Shown here piece by piece: positions 25,516-32,510 of a stretch of DNA of 37,857 bases. The notes below the pieces were generated by a model. It did not search any database. It was not told the origin of the DNA and was given only the letters and a program-made list of their open reading frames with translations. This DNA is from Flavobacteriaceae bacterium (GTDB lineage Bacteria > Bacteroidota > Bacteroidia > Flavobacteriales > Flavobacteriaceae). A program made the translations under genes and the position numbers. Each line of letters opens with the position of its first letter. Positions within the stretch are counted from its first letter, which is position 1. The stretch is from the NCBI GenBank assembly GCA_021647985.1, contig JAKITQ010000030.1, positions 1 to 37,857 on the forward strand. The letters run 5' to 3'.

Positions 25516-26238
25516 ATGAAAAAAGTATTTTCTATCCTTTCGATTACAGGATTAATGTTTTTAAGCTCGGCTCAAAGCATTTATGCACAAACAGAACAAG
25601 TTGTTGAAGACAAAACTTTTCATCAAGAATTAAAACTACGTTTTATTGAAGGTGGGCCTTTCTTTATGGGAATTGTATTAGTAACCTTAATCTTAGGTTT
25701 GGCAATTGCAATAGAACGAATTATCTATTTAAACATGGCAACAACTAATACTGATAAATTAGTAAATAGTGTTGAAGAGGCTATGAGCTCTGGTGGTGTT
25801 GAGGCAGCAAAAGAAGTTTGTAGAAACACAAAAGGACCAGTTGCATCAATATTTTATCAAGGATTAGATAGAATGGACGAAGGTGTAGAAGCTGCTGAAA
25901 AAGCAGTTGTATCTTATGGTGGTGTTCAAATGGGTTTATTAGAAAAAAATGTTTCGTGGTTATCATTATTTATTTCATTAGCTCCAATGCTTGGGTTTAT
26001 GGGGACGGTAATTGGTATGATTGGTGCATTTGACTCAATTGAGGCCGCAGGTGATATATCTCCAGCAGTTGTTGCAGGTGGTATTAAAGTTGCATTATTA
26101 ACAACAGTATTTGGTTTGGTTGTTGCGATTATTCTTCAAATTTTTTATAATTATATTATCTCTAAAATTGATGGTATAGTAAATAGTATGGAAGATGCTT
26201 CAATTAAATTAGTTGATCTTTTGATCAGAAATAAATAA
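25516..26238 (+). CDS. exbB: MotA/TolQ/ExbB proton channel family protein
   Basis: This 240-residue inner-membrane protein energises outer-membrane processes by passing protons. It begins with an extra N-terminal hydrophobic signal-like segment (VFSILSITGLMFLSSAQSIYAQ), common in Bacteroidota ExbB. Three TolQ membrane segments follow: FFMGIVLVTLILGLAIAIE, the ASLAP-like LSLFISLAPMLGFMGTVIGMIGAF, and ALLTTVFGLVVAIILQIFY. It opens a four-gene operon with a small membrane protein and two ExbD genes, the usual Ton-type module for SusCD/TonB receptors. Confidence 0.93.
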   Translation: MKKVFSILSITGLMFLSSAQSIYAQTEQVVEDKTFHQELKLRFIEGGPFFMGIVLVTLILGLAIAIERIIYLNMATTNTDKLVNSVEEAMSSGGVEAAKEVCRNTKGPVASIFYQGLDRMDEGVEAAEKAVVSYGGVQMGLLEKNVSWLSLFISLAPMLGFMGTVIGMIGAFDSIEAAGDISPAVVAGGIKVALLTTVFGLVVAIILQIFYNYIISKIDGIVNSMEDASIKLVDLLIRNK

Positions 26239-26248
26239 GAAAATAATT

Positions 26249-26713
26249 ATGAATAGTAAAATATCTAAAATATTATCTATAGTAACTGGAGCTATTAGCA
26301 TACTTGCTGTTTATTTTCTAGTTAGGATAATCATGGAAGGAGATGATGTTGTTAAAGAAAGTCTCGACTTGCAAAACAGCATAGTTTCTCCATATATTAC
26401 TTTTGCGAAAGTTGTATTTATTATTACTGCAGTTTTAGCAGTTGGGTTTTCATTATTAAACCTTATCAAACATCCTAAAGCGCTTAAAAAGGCATTGATG
26501 TCTATTGTAGTACTTGGCGTTTTATTGGCTGTAGCATACATGTTAGCATCGGATGCCGCTGTTACTAATGTTTCAGGAAATGTTTTAAAAGAAGGAGAAG
26601 CCGGAAGCACTTCTAAATGGGTAAGTACCGGAATTTGGTACTCATTAATATTAGGAGCTATTGCTATATTGGGTATTTTCGCAGATTTTGTTAAATCATT
26701 AGTATCAAAATAA
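26249..26713 (+). CDS. four-helix membrane protein of the exb operon, unknown function
   Basis: This 154-residue protein has four predicted membrane helices: about 5-27, 52-72, 82-101 and 126-149. It lies between exbB and the first exbD with gaps of 10 and 4 bp, a position where Bacteroidota often carry such a small conserved membrane protein. It has no motif I can assign; its location suggests a helper of the ExbB-ExbD complex. Confidence 0.83.
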   Translation: MNSKISKILSIVTGAISILAVYFLVRIIMEGDDVVKESLDLQNSIVSPYITFAKVVFIITAVLAVGFSLLNLIKHPKALKKALMSIVVLGVLLAVAYMLASDAAVTNVSGNVLKEGEAGSTSKWVSTGIWYSLILGAIAILGIFADFVKSLVSK

Positions 26714-26717
26714 TATT

Positions 26718-27338
26718 ATGTCAAGAAGAGATTTACCAGAAATTAATGCAGGGTCAATGGCAGATATTGCTTTCTTGCTACTCATATTCTTCTTAGTTAC
26801 GACTACGATGGATGTGGATACAGGGATATCTCGAAAATTACCTGAAAAACAACCTGAAGACATGCCAGATCCTCCTAAATTAAAGGAGAAAAATGTATTT
26901 GTTGTAACAGTAAACAGAAATAATCAACTTTTAGTTGAAGACGAGTTTATGACTATTGATAAAATTCGTGAAGAAGCAGTAAAGTTTATTGATAATGGAG
27001 GTGGTTTAGGTAATCCAATAGATGATGCTGAACCAGCAGAATGTGATTGGTGTGAAGGAGCAAAAGATCCTGCTTCATCAGATCATCCAAACAAGGCAGT
27101 TATATCTTTAGAAAGTGATAGAGGTACATCTTATGGTACTTATATTGCAGTACAAAACGAATTGGTTGGTGCTTATACAGAGCTAAGAAACAGATTGTCT
27201 CAAAAACTTTATGGTGTAAGTTATACCAAAATGTTAAAAGACATTAAAAATAGCCCATCCAAAAAGTTAAAAGAAAGAATAACAAATATAAAAAGGAAAT
27301 ACCCACAGATAATTTCTGAGGCTGAACCAAAAAAGTAG
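26718..27338 (+). CDS. exbD: ExbD/TolR biopolymer transport protein (first copy)
   Basis: This 206-residue protein has a single N-terminal membrane helix with the functional Asp: INAGSMADIAFLLLIFFLVTTTM, where Asp16 is the proton-carrying residue. The periplasmic domain is longer than the usual 140 residues. It contains an insertion at about 93-125 with a cysteine pair (C109-x-x-C112) and many acidic residues, which may form a disulfide or metal site. It is followed 6 bp later by a second exbD, so the complex may use two different ExbD subunits. Confidence 0.92.
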   Translation: MSRRDLPEINAGSMADIAFLLLIFFLVTTTMDVDTGISRKLPEKQPEDMPDPPKLKEKNVFVVTVNRNNQLLVEDEFMTIDKIREEAVKFIDNGGGLGNPIDDAEPAECDWCEGAKDPASSDHPNKAVISLESDRGTSYGTYIAVQNELVGAYTELRNRLSQKLYGVSYTKMLKDIKNSPSKKLKERITNIKRKYPQIISEAEPKK

Positions 27339-27344
27339 TTTTTT

Positions 27345-27815
27345 ATGTCAAAGTTTAGAAAAAAGAAAAAAGGAACACCGGCTATTTCTACAGCATCTTT
27401 ACCTGATATTGTATTTATGCTTTTGTTCTTTTTTATGGTTACTACGGTAATGCGTGAAACCGAATTAAAAATCAAAAAACCACAACTTCCTTTTGCTACT
27501 GAAGTTAAAAAATTAGAACGTAAAAGTTTGGTTAGTTATATATATGTTGGTAAAGTTGAAGGGCAAGGTGGTGATAAAATTCAATTGAATGACAGAATTG
27601 CTGATGTAAAAGATATAAAATATTTTATATTCGCTGAAAGAGAGACGCATTCAGAAGACGAGATTCCACTTTTAACAACATCTATTAAAGCAGATATAGA
27701 ATCAAATGTTGGTACCATAACCGATATTAAAGAAGAGCTGAGAAATATAAATGCACTTAAGATAAATTATTCTACTTTAAAAGGAGATGTTTTAAAAAAC
27801 ATGAAAAAAAGATAA
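27345..27815 (+). CDS. exbD: ExbD/TolR biopolymer transport protein (second copy)
   Basis: This 156-residue ExbD has the membrane helix ISTASLPDIVFMLLFFFMVTTVMRE with the conserved Asp (about residue 22). It is a compact periplasmic domain without the cysteine insertion of the first copy. It is the last gene of the operon, ending just before a strong bidirectional terminator. Confidence 0.92.
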   Translation: MSKFRKKKKGTPAISTASLPDIVFMLLFFFMVTTVMRETELKIKKPQLPFATEVKKLERKSLVSYIYVGKVEGQGGDKIQLNDRIADVKDIKYFIFAERETHSEDEIPLLTTSIKADIESNVGTITDIKEELRNINALKINYSTLKGDVLKNMKKR

Positions 27816-27828
27816 TTTATTACCTATA

Positions 27829-27860
27829 AAAAAACTCCCTTTTCAGGGAGTTTTTTTTTG
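27829..27860. terminator. bidirectional intrinsic terminator
   Basis: AAAACTCCCT, loop TTTC, AGGGAGTTTT plus T-run on the plus strand and an equal A-run on the left give a 10-bp stem with U-tracts on both strands. It can stop both the exb operon and the convergent deoxynucleoside kinase gene. Confidence 0.87.
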
Positions 27861-27881
27861 AATATATATTAGTGAAATTGT

Positions 27882-28496
27882 TTAGAAAAGACCATGTATT
27901 TGGGCATCTATCCTATCAATTATAGATCCAAGATCTTCTGGATTCTCAACAATATTTAAATTGTCAATATCTATAATTAGTAATTTTCCTTTGGTATATT
28001 TAGAAATCCAAGCTTCATATCTTTCATTTAATCTACTTAAATAATCAATACTAATCTTATTTTCAAATTCTCTACCCCGTTTATGAATTTGACCAACTAA
28101 AGTGGGAATGCTCGCTCTTAAATATATCAAAAGATCGGGTGGAGAAACCAAACGTTCCATCAACTCAAATAAAGATTCATAATTACCAAAATCTCTATTG
28201 GTCATTAAGCCCATCGCATGCAAGTTGGGTGCAAATATATTGGCATCTTCATAAATGGTTCTATCTTGAATAATATTTTTACCGCTTTCACGGATTTCTA
28301 ATATTTGTCGGAAACGACTATTTAAAAAGAATATTTGGAGATTAAATGACCATCGTTCCATGGATCCATAAAAATCATCTAAGTAAGGATTTTCTGAAAC
28401 TGATTCATAATGAGGCTCCCACTTATAATGTTTGGCCAATAATTTGGTTAATGTTGTTTTTCCAGCCCCGATATTTCCAGCAATAGCTACATGCAT
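27882..28496 (-). CDS. deoxynucleoside kinase
   Basis: This 204-residue enzyme phosphorylates deoxynucleosides (dAK/dGK-type) for nucleotide salvage. It has the P-loop GNIGAGKTTL (7-16), the substrate block ENPYLDDFYGSMERWSFNLQIFFLNSRF, DRTIYEDANIF with the conserved D-R-S/T-x-x-E, and the lid region RGREFENKISIDYLSRLNERYE. Length and motif order fit the dNK family rather than thymidylate kinase. It appears monocistronic; which deoxynucleoside it prefers is not readable. Confidence 0.93.
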   Translation of the reverse strand: MHVAIAGNIGAGKTTLTKLLAKHYKWEPHYESVSENPYLDDFYGSMERWSFNLQIFFLNSRFRQILEIRESGKNIIQDRTIYEDANIFAPNLHAMGLMTNRDFGNYESLFELMERLVSPPDLLIYLRASIPTLVGQIHKRGREFENKISIDYLSRLNERYEAWISKYTKGKLLIIDIDNLNIVENPEDLGSIIDRIDAQIHGLF

Positions 28497-28599
28497 ATTA
28501 ATTATTTTAAAAGGTAATATTGATATTTTTTAGTTTGAATCAATGCTATGCGAATTTATAAAAAATTAAGCGCATTTCTAAATGAATTAGACATTTGCG

Positions 28600-29385
28600 T
28601 TACAAAAAATCGTATTGGTAAATAAATTGACCATCATAAGTATAAATAGAGGTTTTATTGATGTAAATTTCTTTTAAAGGATATTTAAGATCAATTTGTA
28701 TTGGTATTTTTTGCTTATTGATTTTGTAAAATAAAGCCTTATTATTTTTATAAAGATAACCCTTTTCATAAGGCTGAACAAAATCTTGATAATGGATTGC
28801 CGTAAAAGAGAGAAAACTACCATATTCATTAAATTGAATAACACCATTAGCCGAAAAGACCCAAACATATTTATAGGTGCTTTTCATTATAGTTGTATTA
28901 AAGTCTTTTTGATAAAAACCTAGAGGTTGTGTCTCTAACTTTTGAAAATGATTTTGATAATCATATAAATGCATTTTATTGTCATCTGCTAATAACCACA
29001 AATCATTTTCAGAAGATAAACTTACAAATTGTACATTATTAAATAATGTTTCTTTGGTAAAATCTATCGGATCAGTTAATTCACTCAGTTTATTGTCTAA
29101 AATAATTACTGTATTAAACTCTTTGTAAAACAAAATAATTTTAAAGGGGTTTTGAATATTAACGGAAGTAATATCGCCTAAATTGAAATTGTTGTAACGC
29201 AATAATTCTTCTTGACTTTTTCTATAAAGTACATTGTTTTTAATATAAAAAATATTTTCTAAATCATCAACGCCAATAAGTTTATCAACAAGGAGCTCTG
29301 ACTTTGAAATTAGTTTTGTTTCTATTTCCTGAGCAGAAGAAATACTAAAAATAGATAAAAAACAAAAGAGTAAATACTTTTTCAT
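28600..29385 (-). CDS. secreted beta-propeller-like hypothetical protein
   Basis: This roughly 261-residue protein has a signal peptide (MKKYLLFCFLSIFSISSAQ). The ORF could start 9 bp earlier at 29394 (MCCMKK), but the signal peptide argues for the ATG at 29385. The mature part is a chain of short beta strands with aromatic turns: LENIFYIKNNVLYRKS, NDLWLLADDNKMHLYDY, YKYVWVFSANGVIQFNE and SIYTYDGQFIYQYDFL. The repeated pattern resembles a beta-propeller of 5-6 blades. No catalytic motif or named family is recognised. It follows metK on the same strand beyond the metK terminator. Confidence 0.7.
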   Translation of the reverse strand: MKKYLLFCFLSIFSISSAQEIETKLISKSELLVDKLIGVDDLENIFYIKNNVLYRKSQEELLRYNNFNLGDITSVNIQNPFKIILFYKEFNTVIILDNKLSELTDPIDFTKETLFNNVQFVSLSSENDLWLLADDNKMHLYDYQNHFQKLETQPLGFYQKDFNTTIMKSTYKYVWVFSANGVIQFNEYGSFLSFTAIHYQDFVQPYEKGYLYKNNKALFYKINKQKIPIQIDLKYPLKEIYINKTSIYTYDGQFIYQYDFL

Positions 29386-29414
29386 ACAACACAAAAGTAC
29401 GGATTTTTAGAAAT

Positions 29415-29442
29415 AAAAAAGGTTTGGTAATTAAACCAAACC
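29415..29442 (-). terminator. intrinsic terminator of metK
   Basis: On the minus strand GGTTTGGT, loop TTAATT, ACCAAACC is followed by TTTTTT, an 8-bp stem 22 bp past the metK stop. It isolates metK from the downstream hypothetical gene. Confidence 0.8.
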
Positions 29443-29464
29443 CGTATTAAACAAATAGTAGAGA

Positions 29465-30721
29465 TTAATGCAAATTAAAAACCATTTTTATGGGATCTAT
29501 ATAATCTAATTTTTCCCAAGTAAACAATTCTACTTCCACAGTTTTATCTCCAGAATATGGCGACTTGAACTGCTTGGTAATAGTTCTTGGTGTTCTACCC
29601 ATATGCCCATAAGCTGCAGTTTCGCTATAAATGGGGTTTCGTAATTTCAATCTTTTTTCAATTGCTGCTGGTCTCATATCAAATAAGTTTTCTATAATTT
29701 TTGAAATTTCACCATCTGTTTTATCCACTTTGGATGTGCCATAAGTTTCTACATTTATAGATGTAGGTTTTGCAACCCCAATAGCGTAAGATACTTGCAC
29801 CAAAATTTCACTACAAACGCCAGCTGCAACCATGTTTTTTGCAATATGACGTGATGCATAAGCCGCAGATCGATCTACTTTACTCGGGTCCTTTCCGCTA
29901 AAAGCGCCACCACCATGTGCGCCTTTTCCACCATAAGTATCCACAATGATTTTTCTACCAGTTAAACCGGTATCTCCGTGTGGTCCGCCAATTACAAATT
30001 TACCGGTAGGGTTGATGTGATATTTAATTTTATCGTTAAACAATACCTGAATTTTTTCTGGTAATTGTTGTATAACTCTTGGTATTAAAAATTTAAGAAT
30101 ATCTTTTTTTATTTTTAAAAGCATTACATCGTCTTTATCAAACTCATCATGTTGCGTTGATAAAACAATGGTGTCAATTCTTTGTGGTACATTATCGTCT
30201 GAATATTCGATGGTTACCTGACTTTTAGCATCGGGGCGTAAATATGTAATGTCTTTGTTTTCTCTACGAAGGTCTGCCAGTTCACGTAAAATTCTATGAC
30301 TAAGGTCTAAAGCCAAAGGCATATAGTTCTCGGTTTCATTAGTGGCATAACCAAACATCATTCCTTGATCTCCAGCGCCTTGATCTTCATTTTCACCCCT
30401 GTCAACCCCCTGATTTATATCTTGCGATTGCTCGTGAATTAATGATATTACTCCACAACTTTCACCTTCAAATTTATATGCGCCCTTGGTATAACCAATT
30501 TTATTAATGGTTTCTCGGGCAATCTTTGCGGCATCAATGTAAGTTTTGGTTTTAACTTCACCAGCTAAAACTACTTGACCTGTAGTTACTAAAGTTTCAC
30601 ATGCTACTTTTGAATTTGGATCAAAAGCTAAAAATGCATCTAACAAATTATCAGATATTTGATCAGCTATTTTATCTGGATGTCCTTCCGAAACAGATTC
30701 TGATGTAAATAAATATGACAT
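29465..30721 (-). CDS. metK: S-adenosylmethionine synthase
   Basis: This 418-residue enzyme makes SAM from methionine and ATP. It has [18 protein letters not shown] at the N-terminus, ATP and metal motifs DQGMMFGYA and [21 protein letters not shown], and the signature [23 protein letters not shown]. It is slightly longer than the E. coli enzyme but colinear. It has a long 5' leader (about 130 nt from a TACATTTG box) that carries SAM-aptamer-like blocks, and it diverges from the methionine biosynthetic operon. Confidence 0.97.
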   Translation of the reverse strand: MSYLFTSESVSEGHPDKIADQISDNLLDAFLAFDPNSKVACETLVTTGQVVLAGEVKTKTYIDAAKIARETINKIGYTKGAYKFEGESCGVISLIHEQSQDINQGVDRGENEDQGAGDQGMMFGYATNETENYMPLALDLSHRILRELADLRRENKDITYLRPDAKSQVTIEYSDDNVPQRIDTIVLSTQHDEFDKDDVMLLKIKKDILKFLIPRVIQQLPEKIQVLFNDKIKYHINPTGKFVIGGPHGDTGLTGRKIIVDTYGGKGAHGGGAFSGKDPSKVDRSAAYASRHIAKNMVAAGVCSEILVQVSYAIGVAKPTSINVETYGTSKVDKTDGEISKIIENLFDMRPAAIEKRLKLRNPIYSETAAYGHMGRTPRTITKQFKSPYSGDKTVEVELFTWEKLDYIDPIKMVFNLH

Positions 30722-30800
30722 AATAATTTTTATATTTTTTAGTTTATATAGAGAAGAACTATTAAAAAAGTTAGCTAAAAGAAGTAAATATTACTGTTTT

Positions 30801-30850
30801 AGCATTTTTTAATGAGGTTGCAATCAGCTCAAGCCCTTCCTCTAAGATTT
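30801..30850 (-). promoter_or_regulatory. candidate SAM-sensing leader of metK (SAM-II-like blocks)
   Basis: The first part of the metK leader, read on the minus strand, contains CTGATTGCAACC, then CATTAAAAAATGCTAAAAC. The order UGAUU, UUGCA, CC, UUAAA, GCUAAAA matches conserved blocks of the SAM-II (metA) aptamer as I remember it, and a short stem (UGAG/CUCA) encloses the loop. The stem is only 4 bp and the usual loop insert is missing, so this could be a degenerate aptamer, another SAM family, or chance. GCAACC and GCUAAA also occur in SAM-I. No terminator hairpin follows, so any control would be translational or by stability. Confidence 0.35.
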
Positions 30851-30858
30851 TGAGACTG

Positions 30859-30866
30859 CAAATGTA
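30859..30866 (-). promoter_or_regulatory. -7 promoter element of metK
   Basis: The minus strand reads TACATTTG, a perfect TAnnTTTG. It would start transcription near 30852, about 130 nt before the metK ATG, exactly at the beginning of the SAM-aptamer-like sequence. The -33 region is T-rich without TTG. The divergent operon uses the identical octamer 50 bp away. Confidence 0.5.
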
Positions 30867-30892
30867 TGAAAATTAAAATAATTTATTAAAAA

Positions 30893-30923
30893 TTTGTTTA
30901 TTAAAAATTTGTGATTACATTTG
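30893..30923 (+). promoter_or_regulatory. promoter of the methionine operon (TTTG-N19-TACATTTG)
   Basis: TTTG at 30893-30896 and TACATTTG at 30916-30923 match both halves of the Bacteroidota promoter consensus with a 19-bp spacer, the best promoter in the window. Transcription would begin near 30930, 14 nt before the leader peptide ATG. Confidence 0.75.
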
Positions 30924-30943
30924 TCGCATAATTATAGCAAAAA

Positions 30944-31012
30944 ATGAATACTATTTATAACATAATGAGTGAAATGATGTGTAAAGCTTACGCAGAGGTT
31001 GTTCTTGTTTAA
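30944..31012 (+). CDS. methionine-rich leader peptide (attenuator)
   Basis: This 22-codon ORF encodes MNTIYNIMSEMMCK then AYAEVVLV and a stop. Four of the first twelve codons are AUG, and Met11-Met12-Cys13 are adjacent (30974-30982). It starts 14 nt after the predicted transcription start and ends 24 nt before an intrinsic terminator, upstream of a methionine-synthesis operon. That is the layout of classical amino-acid attenuation, where ribosome stalling at scarce charged tRNA selects the anti-terminator. The peptide probably has no function beyond being translated. The methionine (and possibly cysteine) sensing is inferred from codon content. Confidence 0.8.
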   Translation: MNTIYNIMSEMMCKAYAEVVLV

Positions 31013-31062
31013 AATATTATAATATATATACAAAGGCCTCTGTTTTAACAGGGGCTTTTTTT
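30992..31062 (+). terminator. attenuator: anti-terminator arm plus intrinsic terminator
   Basis: The terminator is GCCTCTGTT (31036-31044) paired with AACAGGGGC (31047-31055), followed by seven T. An upstream arm inside the leader ORF, GCAGAGGTT (30992-31000), can pair with GGCCTCTGT (31035-31043) in 9 pairs, three of them wobble, and would destroy the terminator stem. A ribosome on the stop codon (31010-31012) would mask the upstream arm, giving termination. One stalled on the Met-Met codons would leave it free, giving read-through into the sulfhydrylase gene 27 bp further on. Confidence 0.78.
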
Positions 31063-31088
31063 ATTCACTAATCTTAACTAATTAAATT

Positions 31089-32363
31089 ATGAGTTCACAA
31101 AAATTTTCAACAAATGCATTACATGCAGGGCACGATGTAAAAGCTACAGCAGGAACAAGAGCTGTACCCATTTACCAAACAACTTCTTATGTTTTTGACA
31201 ATACAGATCATGCGGCAAATTTATTTTCATTAACAGAACCTGGTTATATTTATACCCGATTAAATAATCCAACAAATGATATTTTAGAGCAAAGGTTGGC
31301 AACTTTAGAAGGAGGTGTTGGAGCTGCAGTATTCGCATCGGGAGCAGCGGCAATTTCAACAGCATTATTAACCCTGTTAAAATCTGGAGATCACATAGTT
31401 TCATCAAATTCCTTATATGGGGGAACATACAACTTATTAAACGTAACACTACCAAGAACAGGTATTACAACAACTTTTGTTGATCCTTCTGGTTCTCAAA
31501 ATTTTAAAAATGCAATTAAAGAGAATACCAAAGCAATTTTTGTAGAGAGTTTAGGGAATCCAAAATTGGATGTTTTAGATTTAGAAGCAATTTCCGCTGT
31601 AGCGAAAGCAGCTAAAATTCCATTAATTGTAGATAATACCGTTGCAACGCCATATCTTTTAAATCCGATAAAATATGGGGCAAATATTGTTATTCATTCA
31701 CTAACAAAATATATTGGTGGTCAAGGTAATTCATTAGGAGGTGTTGTAATTGATGCTGGAACTTTTGATTGGACAAATGGTAATTTTCCTGAATTTACAG
31801 AGCCTTCTGCAGGATATCATGGTTTAATTTATAGTGAAGTTTTAGGTGCAATAGCATATATTGCCAAAATTAGAATTGAAGGACTTCGTGATTATGGAGG
31901 AGCTTTAAGTCCGTTTAGTGCTTTTCAAATTATTCAAGGCTTAGAAACACTAGCTATTAGAATGGAAAAACATAGTAAAAATGCATTAGAAATTGCAGAA
32001 TGGCTAGGTAATCAAGATCAGGTTGCATGGGTAAATTACCCTGGATTGAAAAGTAGCAAATATTATAATACTGCAAAAAAATATTTACCTAAAGGACAAA
32101 GTGGCGTTGTAACTTTTGGTGTTAAAGGAGGTTTTGATGGAGCAAAAAAAGTAGTAAATGGAGTTGAAATATTTTCGCTTTTAGCAAATATTGGTGATAC
32201 CAAATCATTAATTATCCATCCAGCAAGTACTACGCATCAGCAATTGAATGAAGAACAACAAAAGGAAACAGGTGTAAGTCAAGATTTAATTCGATTATCT
32301 GTTGGAATAGAAGATGTAGAAGATTTAAAACAAGATTTAAAAAACGCATTAAAAGAAGTGTAA
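31089..32363 (+). CDS. metY: O-acetylhomoserine sulfhydrylase (homocysteine synthase)
   Basis: This 424-residue PLP enzyme of the Cys/Met metabolism family joins sulfide with O-acetylhomoserine to give homocysteine. It begins FSTNALHAGHDV, a MetY-type start, and has the PLP lysine Lys207 in VIHSLTKYIGGQGNSLGG. An internal insertion (TFDWTNGNFPEFTEPSAGYHGL) distinguishes MetY from shorter cystathionine synthases, and IGDTKSLIIHPASTTHQQL is near the C-terminus. It is the first structural gene after the attenuator. A 147-bp gap without terminator or gene separates it from the fusion gene. Confidence 0.93.
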   Translation: MSSQKFSTNALHAGHDVKATAGTRAVPIYQTTSYVFDNTDHAANLFSLTEPGYIYTRLNNPTNDILEQRLATLEGGVGAAVFASGAAAISTALLTLLKSGDHIVSSNSLYGGTYNLLNVTLPRTGITTTFVDPSGSQNFKNAIKENTKAIFVESLGNPKLDVLDLEAISAVAKAAKIPLIVDNTVATPYLLNPIKYGANIVIHSLTKYIGGQGNSLGGVVIDAGTFDWTNGNFPEFTEPSAGYHGLIYSEVLGAIAYIAKIRIEGLRDYGGALSPFSAFQIIQGLETLAIRMEKHSKNALEIAEWLGNQDQVAWVNYPGLKSSKYYNTAKKYLPKGQSGVVTFGVKGGFDGAKKVVNGVEIFSLLANIGDTKSLIIHPASTTHQQLNEEQQKETGVSQDLIRLSVGIEDVEDLKQDLKNALKEV

Positions 32364-32510
32364 ATTCAGATATAAAAATTGGCTATTAAGAATTTTATTT
32401 TAAACCCGAAGAACCTTTTACCTAATAAAAAAGGCACTAAATTCTACTCAAATGGGAAAGATAACTCACGATTGGATATTCTATATGCTACTTTTTAATA
32501 ACAATGTATT

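Noticed and set aside
32364..32510. Possible second attenuator or separate promoter before the MetX fusion
   Set aside because: No leader ORF with Met codons, no TAnnTTTG box and no terminator hairpin was found; read-through from metY is simpler.
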